DNA of 64,000 nucleotides from Flavobacterium xueshanense (GTDB taxonomy: Bacteria; Bacteroidota; Bacteroidia; Flavobacteriales; Flavobacteriaceae), in contig NZ_FONQ01000002.1 in NCBI RefSeq assembly GCF_900112975.1, positions 1-64,000 on the forward strand, written 5' to 3'. Shown here piece after piece: positions 15,549 through 24,240 of this stretch; position 1 is the stretch's first letter; every line of letters starts with the position of its first letter. Both the position numbers and the translations under genes were made by a program. The notes under the pieces are model-generated. The model did not search any database. It was not told the origin of the DNA and was given only the letters and a program-made list of their open reading frames with translations.

Positions 15549-15726
15549 CTTTTTTATTTATAACACAAACATACAAAAATGTTGTATTTATAACAAATTG
15601 AAGTGAAATATTTTGCGGTAAATAAAAAGGCATCACTACTATTTAGTCTTAAAAAAGTAAAACAATAATTGTAAATCCTTTTAAATTCATTTGATATGAA
15701 ATACTTTTGCAGTAAAGACCAGCACA

Positions 15727-16119
15727 ATGAAAAGAAAATTAATTATCACAGCAGCCATTCTAGGAATGATCGCTATAATTTTAGGTGCTTTTGGAGCACA
15801 CGCCTTAAAAAAAGCACTCTCTATCGAGCAAATAGTTACTTTTGAAACTGGAGTGCGCTACCAAATGTACCATGCGTTGTTTTTATTATTCATAGGGCTA
15901 CTGGACAACGTCACTGAAAAAACAAAAAAAACAATCTTCTTCTTAGTCGTTTTTGGCATAATTTTATTCTCCGGCTCTATTTATTTATTGGCTACAAACG
16001 ACCTTACTGCTTTTGATTTTAAATCAATTGGATTTCTGACACCCATCGGCGGACTACTGTTAATAATGGCTTGGGGTGTTTTATTGGCATCTTCTTTAAA
16101 TAAAAAAGCACAAAGTTAA
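15727..16119 (+). CDS. DUF423 family membrane protein
   Basis: 130 residues with four membrane helices (IITAAILGMIAIILGAFGAH, YHALFLLFIGLL, IFFLVVFGIILFSGSIYLLA, TPIGGLLLIMAWGVLLASS). The GAFGAHALKK and YQMYHALFLL motifs mark DUF423, a widespread inner-membrane family of unknown function. A TACTTTTG -7-like box lies at 15702-15709. Located 73 bp upstream of pckA, with a separate TATTTTTG box for the latter at 16151-16158. Confidence 0.85.
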   Translation: MKRKLIITAAILGMIAIILGAFGAHALKKALSIEQIVTFETGVRYQMYHALFLLFIGLLDNVTEKTKKTIFFLVVFGIILFSGSIYLLATNDLTAFDFKSIGFLTPIGGLLLIMAWGVLLASSLNKKAQS

Positions 16120-16192
16120 AAGAATCAAAGGCTAACTGAAATATAATTTCTATTTTTGCTGCCTATAAAAAAGTAACTACAACAATAAATTT

Positions 16193-17794
16193 ATGGACAA
16201 TAACACACTTTTCTCGCAATCGATTTCGTTAAAAGAATTAGGAATTGAAAATGCAAAAATTCATTACCAGTTATCCCCTGAAGAATTACACGACATAACA
16301 ATAAAATCAGGTCAAGGAATTGAAAGCTCAACCGGCGCATTAGCAGTGAATACAGGCGAATATACTGGCCGCTCGCCGCAAGACCGATATATAGTAAAAG
16401 ATAGCATCAGTGAAAATAAAGTTTGGTGGGGAAAAGTAAATATCCCTTTTGAACCAACTGCTTTTGAAGCGCTTTACAACAAAGTAACTTCCTACTTATC
16501 TAACAGAGAAGTTTATGTAAGAGATTCATACGTATGCGCTGATCCAAATTACAGATTAAATGTTAGAGTAGTCACAGAAACGCCTTGGGCAAATTTATTT
16601 TGTTACAATATGTTTTTAAGACCTGAAACGGAAGAATTAGCAAACTTCGACCCTGAATGGACTTTACTTTGCGTGCCTAGCTTTATGGCAGATCCAATTG
16701 TAGACGGAACACGTCAGAGCAATTTTGCAATTCTTGATTTTACACGAAAAGTAGTTTTAATAGGCGGAACTGGATATACAGGTGAAATAAAAAAGGGAAT
16801 TTTCTCTGCCTTGAATTTCATTTTACCAGTTTTCAAAAATACTTTACCAATGCACTGTAGTGCCAACGTTGGGAAAGATGGTGATACAGCTATCTTCTTT
16901 GGATTATCAGGAACCGGAAAAACAACTTTATCAGCTGATCCTAACAGAAAATTAATTGGTGACGATGAACATGGCTGGACGAATGAAAATACCGTTTTCA
17001 ACTTTGAAGGAGGCTGTTACGCGAAAGTGATAAACCTTTCTGAAGAAAACGAACCAGATATTTTCCGCGCTATAAAAAAAGGAGCAATTCTAGAAAATAT
17101 AGTATTTAAAAAAGATACTAATGAAGTTGATTTTGAGGATATTTCCATCACACAAAACACGAGAGTAAGTTATCCTATTTTTCATATTGATAATATTCAA
17201 CCAGGATCTATCGGCGAAAATCCAAAAAATATATTTTTCTTGACTGCCGATTCATTCGGAATATTACCTCCAATTTCTAAACTAACTCCAGGACAGGCAG
17301 CATACCATTTTATATCAGGATATACTGCGAAAGTTGCGGGTACAGAAGCTGGAATTACAGAACCTCAGCCTAATTTTTCTGCTTGTTTCGGCGCACCATT
17401 TATGCCATTACACCCAACTAAATATGCGGAAATGTTGAGTAAAAAAATGAAAGATGCCAATGTAAAAGTTTGGTTAATCAATACCGGCTGGACAGGCGGA
17501 CCTTACGGAGTAGGAAGCCGAATGAAATTAAAATACACGCGAGCCATGATTACCGCTGCCTTAAACGGAGAACTGGACGATGTGGCTTACGAAAATCACG
17601 AAGTATTTGGAATTGCAAAACCGCAAACCTGTCCAAATGTTCCTAGTGAAATATTGAATCCTAGAAACACATGGGAAGACCCAGAACAATACGATAAAAA
17701 AGCAGTAGAGTTAGCCCAAAAATTTAAAGATAATTTTGCCAAATTTGAAGAATTTGCTAATGCAGAAATTATGGCAGGAGCTCCTTTAGCTTAA
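16193..17794 (+). CDS. pckA: Phosphoenolpyruvate carboxykinase (ATP)
   Basis: 533 residues, standard length for the ATP-dependent enzyme that converts oxaloacetate to phosphoenolpyruvate in gluconeogenesis. Visible motifs: the substrate-binding GRSPQDRYIV, the P-loop FGLSGTGKTTLSAD from residue 236, the metal/kinase motif GDDEHGW, and the adenine-site region NTRVSYPIFHI. The C-terminal NTGWTGGPYGVGSRM is typical. Cytoplasmic. Followed by a strong terminator. Confidence 0.97.
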   Translation: MDNNTLFSQSISLKELGIENAKIHYQLSPEELHDITIKSGQGIESSTGALAVNTGEYTGRSPQDRYIVKDSISENKVWWGKVNIPFEPTAFEALYNKVTSYLSNREVYVRDSYVCADPNYRLNVRVVTETPWANLFCYNMFLRPETEELANFDPEWTLLCVPSFMADPIVDGTRQSNFAILDFTRKVVLIGGTGYTGEIKKGIFSALNFILPVFKNTLPMHCSANVGKDGDTAIFFGLSGTGKTTLSADPNRKLIGDDEHGWTNENTVFNFEGGCYAKVINLSEENEPDIFRAIKKGAILENIVFKKDTNEVDFEDISITQNTRVSYPIFHIDNIQPGSIGENPKNIFFLTADSFGILPPISKLTPGQAAYHFISGYTAKVAGTEAGITEPQPNFSACFGAPFMPLHPTKYAEMLSKKMKDANVKVWLINTGWTGGPYGVGSRMKLKYTRAMITAALNGELDDVAYENHEVFGIAKPQTCPNVPSEILNPRNTWEDPEQYDKKAVELAQKFKDNFAKFEEFANAEIMAGAPLA

Positions 17795-17816
17795 GTTAAT
17801 TATAATTCAAAAAGCT

Positions 17817-17845
17817 ATAGAGCCGTTCGTAAAGAGCGGCTCTAT
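17817..17845 (+). terminator. Terminator after pckA
   Basis: Hairpin ATAGAGCCG/CGGCTCTAT with an 11-nt loop followed by TTTG, 23 bp after the stop. Confidence 0.75.
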
Positions 17846-17929
17846 TTGTATATACAAAAGGCTAATTAAAAACATCTCAGCCACATATACCAATATTCAT
17901 TTTTTGGCGTTAAATTTGTAATTCCACAC

Positions 17930-17960
17930 GAGCTCGAAAGGCGAACTGGCGAAGCAATCA
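17930..17960 (+). repeat. Degraded copy of the AGCGAACAGGCGAAGCAA repeat
   Basis: CGAAAGGCGAACTGGCGAAG matches the dispersed repeat with several changes. It ends about 18 bp before the start codon of the DUF4407 gene, so it forms part of that gene's 5' leader. Confidence 0.4.
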
Positions 17961-17978
17961 ATCAAAAAATCATAAATC

Positions 17979-19079
17979 ATGTTAAAACAATTTTTCATTC
18001 TTTGCTCCGGAGCCGATAAGGATCTTCTTGAGGGCTGTTCCGAAGGCGAACAAACCAAATATGTAGGTATTGGCGCCACCGTTTTTTTTACTGCAGTAAT
18101 GGCTTTTCTTGCCAGCTCGTATGCGCTGTTTACCGTTTTTGACAGCATTTATCCCGCAATAGCATTTGGTATCGTTTGGAGTTTGCTTATTTTCAACCTC
18201 GATCGTTTTATTGTTTCCACTATTCGAAAAAGAGACAAAGTAGGTAGCGAATTTCTGCAGGCAACTCCACGAATTATTTTAGCGGTAATTATCGCAATAG
18301 TGATTTCAAAACCACTGGAAATTAAAATTTTCGAAAAAGAAATCAACACCGTTTTATTGAAAGAAAAAAATGTGATGGCTTTGAATAATAAAAAAGAAGT
18401 GGCCAATTATTTCAAATCAGATTTGGATAAAAACAAAGCTGAAATAACTAATTTGAAATCGGAAATTACCAAGAAAGAAAAAGAAGTTAATACCCTTTAT
18501 GAAACTTATATCACCGAAGCAGAAGGAACTGCAGGAACGAAAAAATTAGGCAAAGGTCCTGTTTTTAAAGAAAAAATTGCCAAACATGATCTGGCCAAAA
18601 AAGAACTGGATACTTTACAAAAAACCAACTTAGCTAAAATTGCTACAATGGAGAAAAATACCAAAACTCTCCAAACCGATTTAGACAAGAAAGTTACCGA
18701 AACCCAACCTATTATTGATGGATTTGATGGTTTAATGGCTCGCATCAGCGCCTTGGACAAATTACCCTGGCTTCCTTCGTTTTTTATTATGCTACTATTT
18801 TTAGCCATAGAAACATCTCCTATTATAGCCAAATTACTTTCTCCAAAAGGCGAATACGACTATAAATTAGAAGATCTGGAAACAGCGTTGAAAGCAACAA
18901 TCGAACAAGACAAATACCAACGTACTTTGCTCGTAAAAACTAGTGCTACGATGCATGATAAAGTCTACGGAGATATTGCTGACGACACCAAATTGTATGA
19001 TTTACAACGAAAAAATGCTACTGATTTACTAGAATTACAATCCAATAATTTTGTAGAAAAGCAGAAAAGAACGTTTTAA
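17979..19079 (+). CDS. DUF4407 family membrane protein
   Basis: 366 residues. An N-terminal segment with FFILCSGADKDLLEGCSEGE is followed by membrane helices (VGIGATVFFTAVMAFLASSY, AIAFGIVWSLLIFNLDRFIV, IILAVIIAIVISKPL), a long coiled coil (about 130-245, Lys/Glu-rich: KNKAEITNLKSEITKKEKEV), and a last membrane helix near 268-285. This is the DUF4407 layout, of unknown function. The NLDRFIVS motif is characteristic. No obvious operon partner; the next gene is convergent. Confidence 0.85.
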   Translation: MLKQFFILCSGADKDLLEGCSEGEQTKYVGIGATVFFTAVMAFLASSYALFTVFDSIYPAIAFGIVWSLLIFNLDRFIVSTIRKRDKVGSEFLQATPRIILAVIIAIVISKPLEIKIFEKEINTVLLKEKNVMALNNKKEVANYFKSDLDKNKAEITNLKSEITKKEKEVNTLYETYITEAEGTAGTKKLGKGPVFKEKIAKHDLAKKELDTLQKTNLAKIATMEKNTKTLQTDLDKKVTETQPIIDGFDGLMARISALDKLPWLPSFFIMLLFLAIETSPIIAKLLSPKGEYDYKLEDLETALKATIEQDKYQRTLLVKTSATMHDKVYGDIADDTKLYDLQRKNATDLLELQSNNFVEKQKRTF

Positions 19080-19132
19080 GTCGAAAGTCCTAAAGTCAAA
19101 AGGAAGTAAATATCTTTTGACTTTAAGACTAA

Positions 19133-19843
19133 TTACATGTAACTCAAAATTTCTTTTTTAAAAGCGTCGTATTCGCCTTGTAAAATCAATCCGTTATCTA
19201 GCAATTTTTTATAATTCTGTAATTTTTCAAAAAGTTCGTCTTGCGAAAAATCACTTAATGATTTGTCTTTTGACGTTACTGCAATCTCCTCAAATTCCTG
19301 ATTTTCAGCAATAAAATTAGGTTGTGAAACCGGCATTATTTCAGCAAAACTTGTCACTTCTTCTGTTTCCATTTCTTCGATAATCTCCACTTCTTTAATT
19401 GGAACAACCGGAACTTCATCCATTATTGTTGCGTTTGATACAGAACCAACTTTTAGTATATCCAATTGTTCTTTAGCATACGTAAAAATCTTGCGCGCTT
19501 GGATTTTAGGAATATAATCAATGGAAACCTCCATATTTGTTTTGGTTGTAAATGAAAACTCAGAACCCAAAATATTTTCTTTCACAAAAGTTCCTTCAAC
19601 CTCATCCCAAGTGTAATCAATAAAATTCATGGATAGTCCCAGATTTTTGGGCTGACAAATGATAATTCTTTTATTGGTCATCACAATACTATCCGGCAAA
19701 ACAGTAATCGCTGGTTTTTTTTGAACAGCAATGTATCCTATTTCTTCATTCTTCATCAATAAATCACTCAGTTTTGAAGCGATTTTTTCAATGGCTTTTG
19801 GGTCTTGTTCTTCGTTTAAAAACTTTTTAAATTGTTCTTTCAT
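19133..19843 (-). CDS. PH-domain protein with C-terminal SHOCT motif
   Basis: 236 residues. N-terminal bacterial PH-like domain (about 35-130: PAITVLPDSIVMTNKRIIIC, DYTWDEVEGTFVKENILGSE), an acidic linker, and a C-terminal SHOCT-like helix pair (DELFEKLQNYKKLLDNGLIL, QGEYDAFKKEILSYM). SHOCT motifs usually mediate oligomerisation. No signal peptide. Function unknown. A small palindrome (19849-19866) lies just upstream of the start. Confidence 0.75.
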   Translation of the reverse strand: MKEQFKKFLNEEQDPKAIEKIASKLSDLLMKNEEIGYIAVQKKPAITVLPDSIVMTNKRIIICQPKNLGLSMNFIDYTWDEVEGTFVKENILGSEFSFTTKTNMEVSIDYIPKIQARKIFTYAKEQLDILKVGSVSNATIMDEVPVVPIKEVEIIEEMETEEVTSFAEIMPVSQPNFIAENQEFEEIAVTSKDKSLSDFSQDELFEKLQNYKKLLDNGLILQGEYDAFKKEILSYM

Positions 19844-19848
19844 GTGAT

Positions 19849-19866
19849 ATGCTGAATTTATTTCAG
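19849..19866. repeat. Short palindrome ATGCTGAATTTATTTCAG
   Basis: Imperfect copy of the palindrome at 21106-21126. Both lie a few bases upstream of minus-strand start codons. Part of a dispersed flavobacterial ATnCTGAA/TTCAGnAT family. Confidence 0.5.
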
Positions 19867-19911
19867 TACGTATTTATAATTTTAATCCAAATTTATTCGC
19901 AAAAGTAATGC

Positions 19912-20283
19912 CTAATTGTCAAATTCTTGAATTTCGTTTTGCAATTTCTTTGTTAAACTTTTGAAAACCAATTCATAGGAATAATCAATTAACGCTTTGA
20001 CTAATGCATCCGCAACTGATTCATTTACAGCAATTGTATTCCAATGGGTTTTACTCATGTGAAAACCCGGTTGAATGTCAACGTATTCAGCGCGCAATTC
20101 CTCAGCACGTTCTGGATCACATTTTAAATTAACTGATGGCTGTCCTTTCTCCCACTGACATAAAGAAGACAATGCAAACATTTTCCCACCCACTTTAAAC
20201 ACCAATGTATCTTCATCAAAAGGAAAATGTTCCGTCACTCCTTTTTTGGAACCACAATATTCGTAGTACGTTTCTAAGTTCAT
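19912..20283 (-). CDS. MmcQ/YjbR family protein
   Basis: 123 residues, full length for the MmcQ/YjbR fold. Signature features: an N-terminal YYEYCGSKKGVTEHFPFDED, KVGGKMFAL, SVNLKCDPERAEELR, PGFHMSKTHWNTIAV. The fold resembles DNA-binding CyaY-like proteins, but the biological role is not established. Cytoplasmic. It lies 25 bp from the cyclase gene on the same strand and may be cotranscribed with it. Confidence 0.85.
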   Translation of the reverse strand: MNLETYYEYCGSKKGVTEHFPFDEDTLVFKVGGKMFALSSLCQWEKGQPSVNLKCDPERAEELRAEYVDIQPGFHMSKTHWNTIAVNESVADALVKALIDYSYELVFKSLTKKLQNEIQEFDN

Positions 20284-20308
20284 TTTATGAAATTATTTTC
20301 ATTCAAAT

Positions 20309-21103
20309 TTATAATTCATCATTTAAAATAGCGTACAAAACAGGTTTACTGGGACTGGCATCATTTTCAAAAGATGCGATTTGTAAATTCAGCAAATAAC
20401 TGCCATCTTTCACTTCATCAGCCACAAAAATCATCTCCGTAATCGTACAATTCAATCTGGCATCTGCATTCAGATTGTCGACATCGGTTACATTCCAAAA
20501 GGCTTTGTGCGCCAATAATTTTCCATCATCTTTTTCTTTATCAACACTTGGCAAATCAATTAATAAATGCTGAATTCCGCTTTCGCGAATGAATAACGCA
20601 GCATCTTCATTTAGATAAGGCGGATTCGTATTCGAATATTTTAAAGATTTTTTTATTTTAAAATTAGGTAGAGTTCTAATAATTAGGGCTTCTTTTGGAA
20701 CACCCAATTTCAGTGTCACATCGAGCGAAGTCGAGATGCTATCAAGTGTAATCACCAAATCTTTTCCTTGTATTTGCGGCACAACCGAAATCAATTCGGC
20801 CAAAAAGAAAAATTGTTTCAACGATTGATTAATGCTGTAAAATTCTCTTGTTATATGACCCAGGCATTCGGTGTGGGTTCCGTGTCCATGAGGATTGAAG
20901 AAAATATTATTGAAATTAGTAGACGATTTTCCTTCCGAAACTTTCCCAATCCAATCCCCAAAAACTACGGGTTCAATGACTGGTTTCTCGATATACCAAG
21001 CAATTGGATTTTCATCGGTATTTGTTAATGGAATCGAAATATCAATGGGTTTTGATAAATCGACCTCAATGGTTTGGTTGTTATGTTGGATTGTTGCTAA
21101 CAT
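20309..21103 (-). CDS. Cyclase/kynurenine formamidase-like hydrolase
   Basis: 264 residues. Metal-dependent cyclase family (kynurenine formamidase fold): the motif NPHGHGTHTECLGHI supplies HxxxH-type metal ligands, and LLIDLPSVDKEKDDGKLLAH is a conserved C-terminal block. The substrate is uncertain; formamide or related ring hydrolysis is the family norm. Around residues 121-131 the sequence DSISTSLDVT is encoded by a dispersed palindrome (TCGAGCGAAGTCGA at about 20719-20732), so this surface loop may have been lengthened by repeat insertion. Confidence 0.75.
   Translation of the reverse strand: MLATIQHNNQTIEVDLSKPIDISIPLTNTDENPIAWYIEKPVIEPVVFGDWIGKVSEGKSSTNFNNIFFNPHGHGTHTECLGHITREFYSINQSLKQFFFLAELISVVPQIQGKDLVITLDSISTSLDVTLKLGVPKEALIIRTLPNFKIKKSLKYSNTNPPYLNEDAALFIRESGIQHLLIDLPSVDKEKDDGKLLAHKAFWNVTDVDNLNADARLNCTITEMIFVADEVKDGSYLLNLQIASFENDASPSKPVLYAILNDEL
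20713..20742. repeat. TCGAGCGAAGTCGA-type repeat inside the cyclase gene
   Basis: Palindromic core TCGAGCGAAGTCGA with GTCACA on one side and GATGCTATC on the other. This resembles a repeat frequent in flavobacterial intergenic regions (from general familiarity, not a search). It is read in frame as SISTSLDVT. Confidence 0.5.
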
Positions 21104-21105
21104 TT

Positions 21106-21126
21106 ATGCTGAATTTATTTCAGCAT
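21106..21126. repeat. Short palindrome upstream of the cyclase gene
   Basis: ATGCTGAA and TTCAGCAT arms with a TTTAT centre, 2 bp upstream of the start codon on the minus strand, where a ribosome-binding region would be expected. Confidence 0.5.
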
Positions 21127-21142
21127 CTCATCTGGAGATACT

Positions 21143-21427
21143 TTATAAGTTCAAATATAAATCTTTTAATTCAGGATTTAAAAGTTTTGCAACATTCCAT
21201 TTCCAGTCTTTATGCCAATTTTTAAGTTGTTTTTCTCTTTTAAAGGCATCACTTAAATCCTCAAACTCTTCAAAATAGATTAAAATTGTAGCATTATATT
21301 TTTTTGTGAAAACTGCCCCTGTACCATTTCTATGACAATCAATTCTATTTTTTAAATTTTTTGTGGCACCCACGTACAAAACAGTACTGTTTTTATTCGT
21401 CAAAATATATGTAAATCCTTTTTCCAT
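21143..21427 (-). CDS. GIY-YIG nuclease-family protein (UPF0213/YhbQ-like)
   Basis: 94 residues, the size of single-domain YhbQ-like GIY-YIG proteins. Motifs: FTYILTNKNSTVLYVGATKN (the YxL...YVG variant of GIY-YIG), then LKNRIDCHRNG with the conserved Arg, VFTKKYNATILIYFEEF, and a Glu in DAFKREKQLKNWHKDWK. Presumed to act on DNA; the role is unknown. Same strand as hemW, 33 bp away. Confidence 0.85.
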   Translation of the reverse strand: MEKGFTYILTNKNSTVLYVGATKNLKNRIDCHRNGTGAVFTKKYNATILIYFEEFEDLSDAFKREKQLKNWHKDWKWNVAKLLNPELKDLYLNL

Positions 21428-21451
21428 ACAAAATCAATTAAAATTAAACAG

Positions 21452-21472
21452 ATCCTGAAACTAGTTCAGGAT
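21452..21472. repeat. ATCCTGAA palindrome overlapping the hemW stop codon
   Basis: ATCCTGAAACTAGTTCAGGA is a near-perfect palindrome. On the minus strand its centre provides the TAG stop of hemW and its first arm encodes the last residues Ile-Leu-Asn. Confidence 0.65.
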
Positions 21473-22588
21473 AAATAAGTCTGATGCAATTCCATCCGTC
21501 AAAAATTTTCCTTTTTTGGTAGGCTTCAAGATATTGTTTTCGATAAAAACTAAATCATCATCAAGGAATTTCTGAGCCTGTTTGTTCAGATATTCCAAAT
21601 ATTCATCCCCAAATTCGGTTTTGATTCTATCCAAAGAAACGCCCCAAATCGTACGTAAACCCGTCATAATGTATTCGTTGTAGCGGTCCGTAATTGAAAG
21701 GATTTCTATTTCGTTGGGCAATTTATCTTCTTGAATGGATTTTAAATAAAGGGAATTATTCGACACATTCCAACTTCTCGAAATGCCATCATAACTGTGC
21801 GCCGAAGGACCAATTCCAATGTATTTTTTCCCCAACCAATACGCGGAATTATTCTTGGAAAAATAAGTTGACTTTCCAAAATTCGATAATTCATAATGAA
21901 TAAATTCATTTGCTTCGAGCATTTCGACCAAAATAGCAAAATGTTCTTGAGCGACTTCATCTTTAGGAGCTACAATTTTTCCCGTTTGAATCAGTTTATT
22001 CAAAGCAGTTTTTGGTTCTACCGTCAATGCATAACTTGAAATATGCGGAATCCCAAAAGACAACGCTGTTTCAATATTTTGCTTCCATTTCTCGTTGCTC
22101 ATTCCCGGAATTCCATAAATCAAATCAAGGGAAATATTGTGGAAATATTGAGTTGCTACTTCAAGACATTTTCTAGCTTCCGCCGAATTGTGAGCACGGT
22201 TCATCATTTGTAAATCATCTTCAAAAAAAGATTGGATTCCAATGCTTAACCGGTTAATTTTGCTTTCAGCCAATTCAATTATTCGTTCACTTGACAAATC
22301 ATCTGGGTTTGCTTCAAGAGTGATTTCAGGATTTTCTGAAACAGAATAGTTTTTATACACTTCCGCAATCAGGAAATTAATTTCTTCGGAAGTTAAAACA
22401 CTAGGCGTTCCTCCTCCAAAATAAATGGTCTCAACAATTTCGTTTTTAAATTCATTTTTACGCATCTGAATTTCTTTGGCAATAGCCAAAACCATCTCTT
22501 CTTTCTTCTTCATCGAAGTCGAAAAATGGAAGTCGCAGTAATGACACGCCTGCTTGCAAAAAGGGATATGAATGTAGATTCCGCTCAT
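21461..22588 (-). CDS. hemW: Radical SAM heme chaperone HemW
   Basis: 375 residues. The radical SAM cluster motif appears at the N-terminus as IHIPFCKQACHYCDFHFS (Cys8, Cys12, Cys15), with the HemW-type aromatic after the last cysteine. Further motifs: TIYFGGGTPSVL, LEANPDDLS, RLSIGIQSF, SLDLIYGIPG and the C-terminal HemN-like domain. HemW proteins bind heme and insert it into respiratory enzymes rather than oxidising coproporphyrinogen. Cytoplasmic. The stop codon lies inside a dispersed palindrome. Confidence 0.92.
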   Translation of the reverse strand: MSGIYIHIPFCKQACHYCDFHFSTSMKKKEEMVLAIAKEIQMRKNEFKNEIVETIYFGGGTPSVLTSEEINFLIAEVYKNYSVSENPEITLEANPDDLSSERIIELAESKINRLSIGIQSFFEDDLQMMNRAHNSAEARKCLEVATQYFHNISLDLIYGIPGMSNEKWKQNIETALSFGIPHISSYALTVEPKTALNKLIQTGKIVAPKDEVAQEHFAILVEMLEANEFIHYELSNFGKSTYFSKNNSAYWLGKKYIGIGPSAHSYDGISRSWNVSNNSLYLKSIQEDKLPNEIEILSITDRYNEYIMTGLRTIWGVSLDRIKTEFGDEYLEYLNKQAQKFLDDDLVFIENNILKPTKKGKFLTDGIASDLFILN

Positions 22589-22648
22589 TTAGTAATGTAG
22601 TCGCAGTCGCAGTTTCCAGTTACTGAGACTGAAAAACGCGACTGAAAA

Positions 22649-23203
22649 CTATTTTTTTATTCGTTCTTCGTTTTGTTTCACAAAAGCATCCCAACCGGTA
22701 TAACTTTTCTCTCCAACCACTTTTCCAGAGTTGAAAAAATGACAAACCGCAGCTGCTAGTCCGTCCGTGCTATCGAGGTTTTTAGGTAGCTCTTTCAAGC
22801 CTAAAAGTTGCTGTAACATTTTGGCAACTTGTTCTTTGCTTGCATTTCCATTTCCGGTAATCGCCATTTTTATTTTCTTCGGTTCGTATTCAGTAATGGG
22901 AATGTCTCTCGAAAGTCCCGCTGCCATGGCCACGCCTTGCGCGCGTCCCAACTTTAACATCGATTGTACGTTTTTACCAAAGAAAGGTGCTTCAATCGCA
23001 ATTTCGTCCGGATTATGGGTATCAATCAACTCAATGGTACGCTCAAAAATGATTTTCAGCTTTTGATAATGGTTGTCGTATTTAGACAATTGCAATTCGT
23101 TCAGCTGCAAAAATTCCATTTTTTTATTGACAATTTTTATCAATCCAAAACCCATAATCGTAGTTCCCGGGTCAATTCCTAATATGATGCGTTCGTTTGC
23201 CAA
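22649..23203 (-). CDS. ruvC: Crossover junction endodeoxyribonuclease RuvC
   Basis: 184 residues, typical length. Catalytic acidic residues are visible: ILGIDPGTTIMGFG (Asp9), IAIEAPFFGKN (Glu70) and the C-terminal DSTDGLAAAVCHFF (Asp pair), with the conserved YEPKKIKMAITGNGNASKEQ loop. Resolves Holliday junctions with RuvAB. Same strand as hemW, about 60 bp upstream of it, with a run of repeated AGTCGCAGT-type sequence between them. Confidence 0.96.
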   Translation of the reverse strand: MANERIILGIDPGTTIMGFGLIKIVNKKMEFLQLNELQLSKYDNHYQKLKIIFERTIELIDTHNPDEIAIEAPFFGKNVQSMLKLGRAQGVAMAAGLSRDIPITEYEPKKIKMAITGNGNASKEQVAKMLQQLLGLKELPKNLDSTDGLAAAVCHFFNSGKVVGEKSYTGWDAFVKQNEERIKK

Positions 23204-23258
23204 TGATTTAGTTTAAAGTTTAAAGTCTAAAAGTTTAAAGTTTTGTTACTTTGCGCTA

Positions 23259-24233
23259 ATGATTTCAATTCCACACAAAACTAAGCAATTCCTTGTAGTT
23301 CTAATCAAACTTTTGATTGTGGGCGGTGCGTTTTATTTTATTTACAATCAATTGGCCAACAACGACAAATTGGATTGGCAAAAATTCATCATTTTATTCC
23401 AAAAAAATCAGTCTATCGGCGGAATAGCCTTTATTTTGTTATTGAGTGTTTTGAATCGGTTTTTTGAAATCTTAAAATGGCAAAACTTAGTCAAATTTAT
23501 CCATAAAATCTCTTTGGGACAAGCAACCAAACAAGTTCTTGGTGCATTAACTGCTGGACTTTTTACGCCAAACGGAATTGGAGAATATGCCGGAAAAGCA
23601 TTGTTTTTTGATAAATCAAACACAAAAAAGGTGATTTTCTTGAACTTGATTTGCAACGGAATCCAAATGATATTAACCGTCATTTTTGGAATTTTCGGGT
23701 TGTTGTATTTCAATGCGCAATACAATGTGATTACCACAAAAACCGCAGCGCTACTTTTTGGATTTCTAATTCTTCTTTTCATAATTTTATTTTCGGTCAA
23801 AAAAATTACTATCAAAGGTTATTCGATAGAAAAACTGATTCAAAAAATTAATGAAATCCCAAAACCCATCCATCAAAAAAACATCTTTTTAGGCATTTGC
23901 CGGTATCTGGTTTTTTCACACCAATACTACTTTTTGTTTTTGGCTTTTGATGTTGACTTGCCTTATTTTACATTGATTGCAACCATTTCGTCTGTTTATT
24001 TTTTAGCTTCCTCCTTACCTACTTTTCAGTTTTTGGACTTTGCCGTAAAAGGAAGCGTTGCAGTTTATTTCTTTGCGATTTTAGGTGTTAATGAATGGAT
24101 TGTGATTTTCATTTCGACTTTAATGTGGTTTTTGAATGTGGTTTTACCGGTAATAATTGGTAGTTACTATGTGTTGAATTATAAAACCCTCTCCCCAACC
24201 CTCTCCAAAGGAGAGGGAGACGAAACTTTATAA
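23259..24233 (+). CDS. Lysylphosphatidylglycerol synthase-like (UPF0104) membrane protein
   Basis: 324 residues with about eight membrane helices from FLVVLIKLLIVGGAFYFIYN to ILGVNEWIVIFISTLMWFL. Conserved blocks: GALTAGLFTPNGIGEYAGKA and YFLASSLPTFQFLDFAVKG, as in the LPG synthase TM (AglD/UPF0104) family. It likely acts with the downstream glycosyltransferase in membrane or surface polymer synthesis (7 bp between the genes). The last residues TLSPTLSKGEGDETL come from a CCCTCTCC/GGAGAGGG repeat rather than from the family core. Confidence 0.8.
   Translation: MISIPHKTKQFLVVLIKLLIVGGAFYFIYNQLANNDKLDWQKFIILFQKNQSIGGIAFILLLSVLNRFFEILKWQNLVKFIHKISLGQATKQVLGALTAGLFTPNGIGEYAGKALFFDKSNTKKVIFLNLICNGIQMILTVIFGIFGLLYFNAQYNVITTKTAALLFGFLILLFIILFSVKKITIKGYSIEKLIQKINEIPKPIHQKNIFLGICRYLVFSHQYYFLFLAFDVDLPYFTLIATISSVYFLASSLPTFQFLDFAVKGSVAVYFFAILGVNEWIVIFISTLMWFLNVVLPVIIGSYYVLNYKTLSPTLSKGEGDETL
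24184..24221. repeat. CCCTCTCC/GGAGAGGG palindrome at the 3' end of the flippase-like gene
   Basis: ACCCTCTCC occurs twice, followed by AAAGGAGAGGGAGA. This resembles an intergenic repeat of Bacteroidota (general familiarity). Here it is translated as LSPTLSKGEGD. Confidence 0.6.
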
Positions 24234-24240
24234 AATAATT

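Noticed and set aside
22590..22650. AGTCGCAGT-type repeats between hemW and ruvC as a regulatory element
   Set aside because: Simple low-complexity repeats similar to those after rimM (42460-42490); no defined structure or partner.
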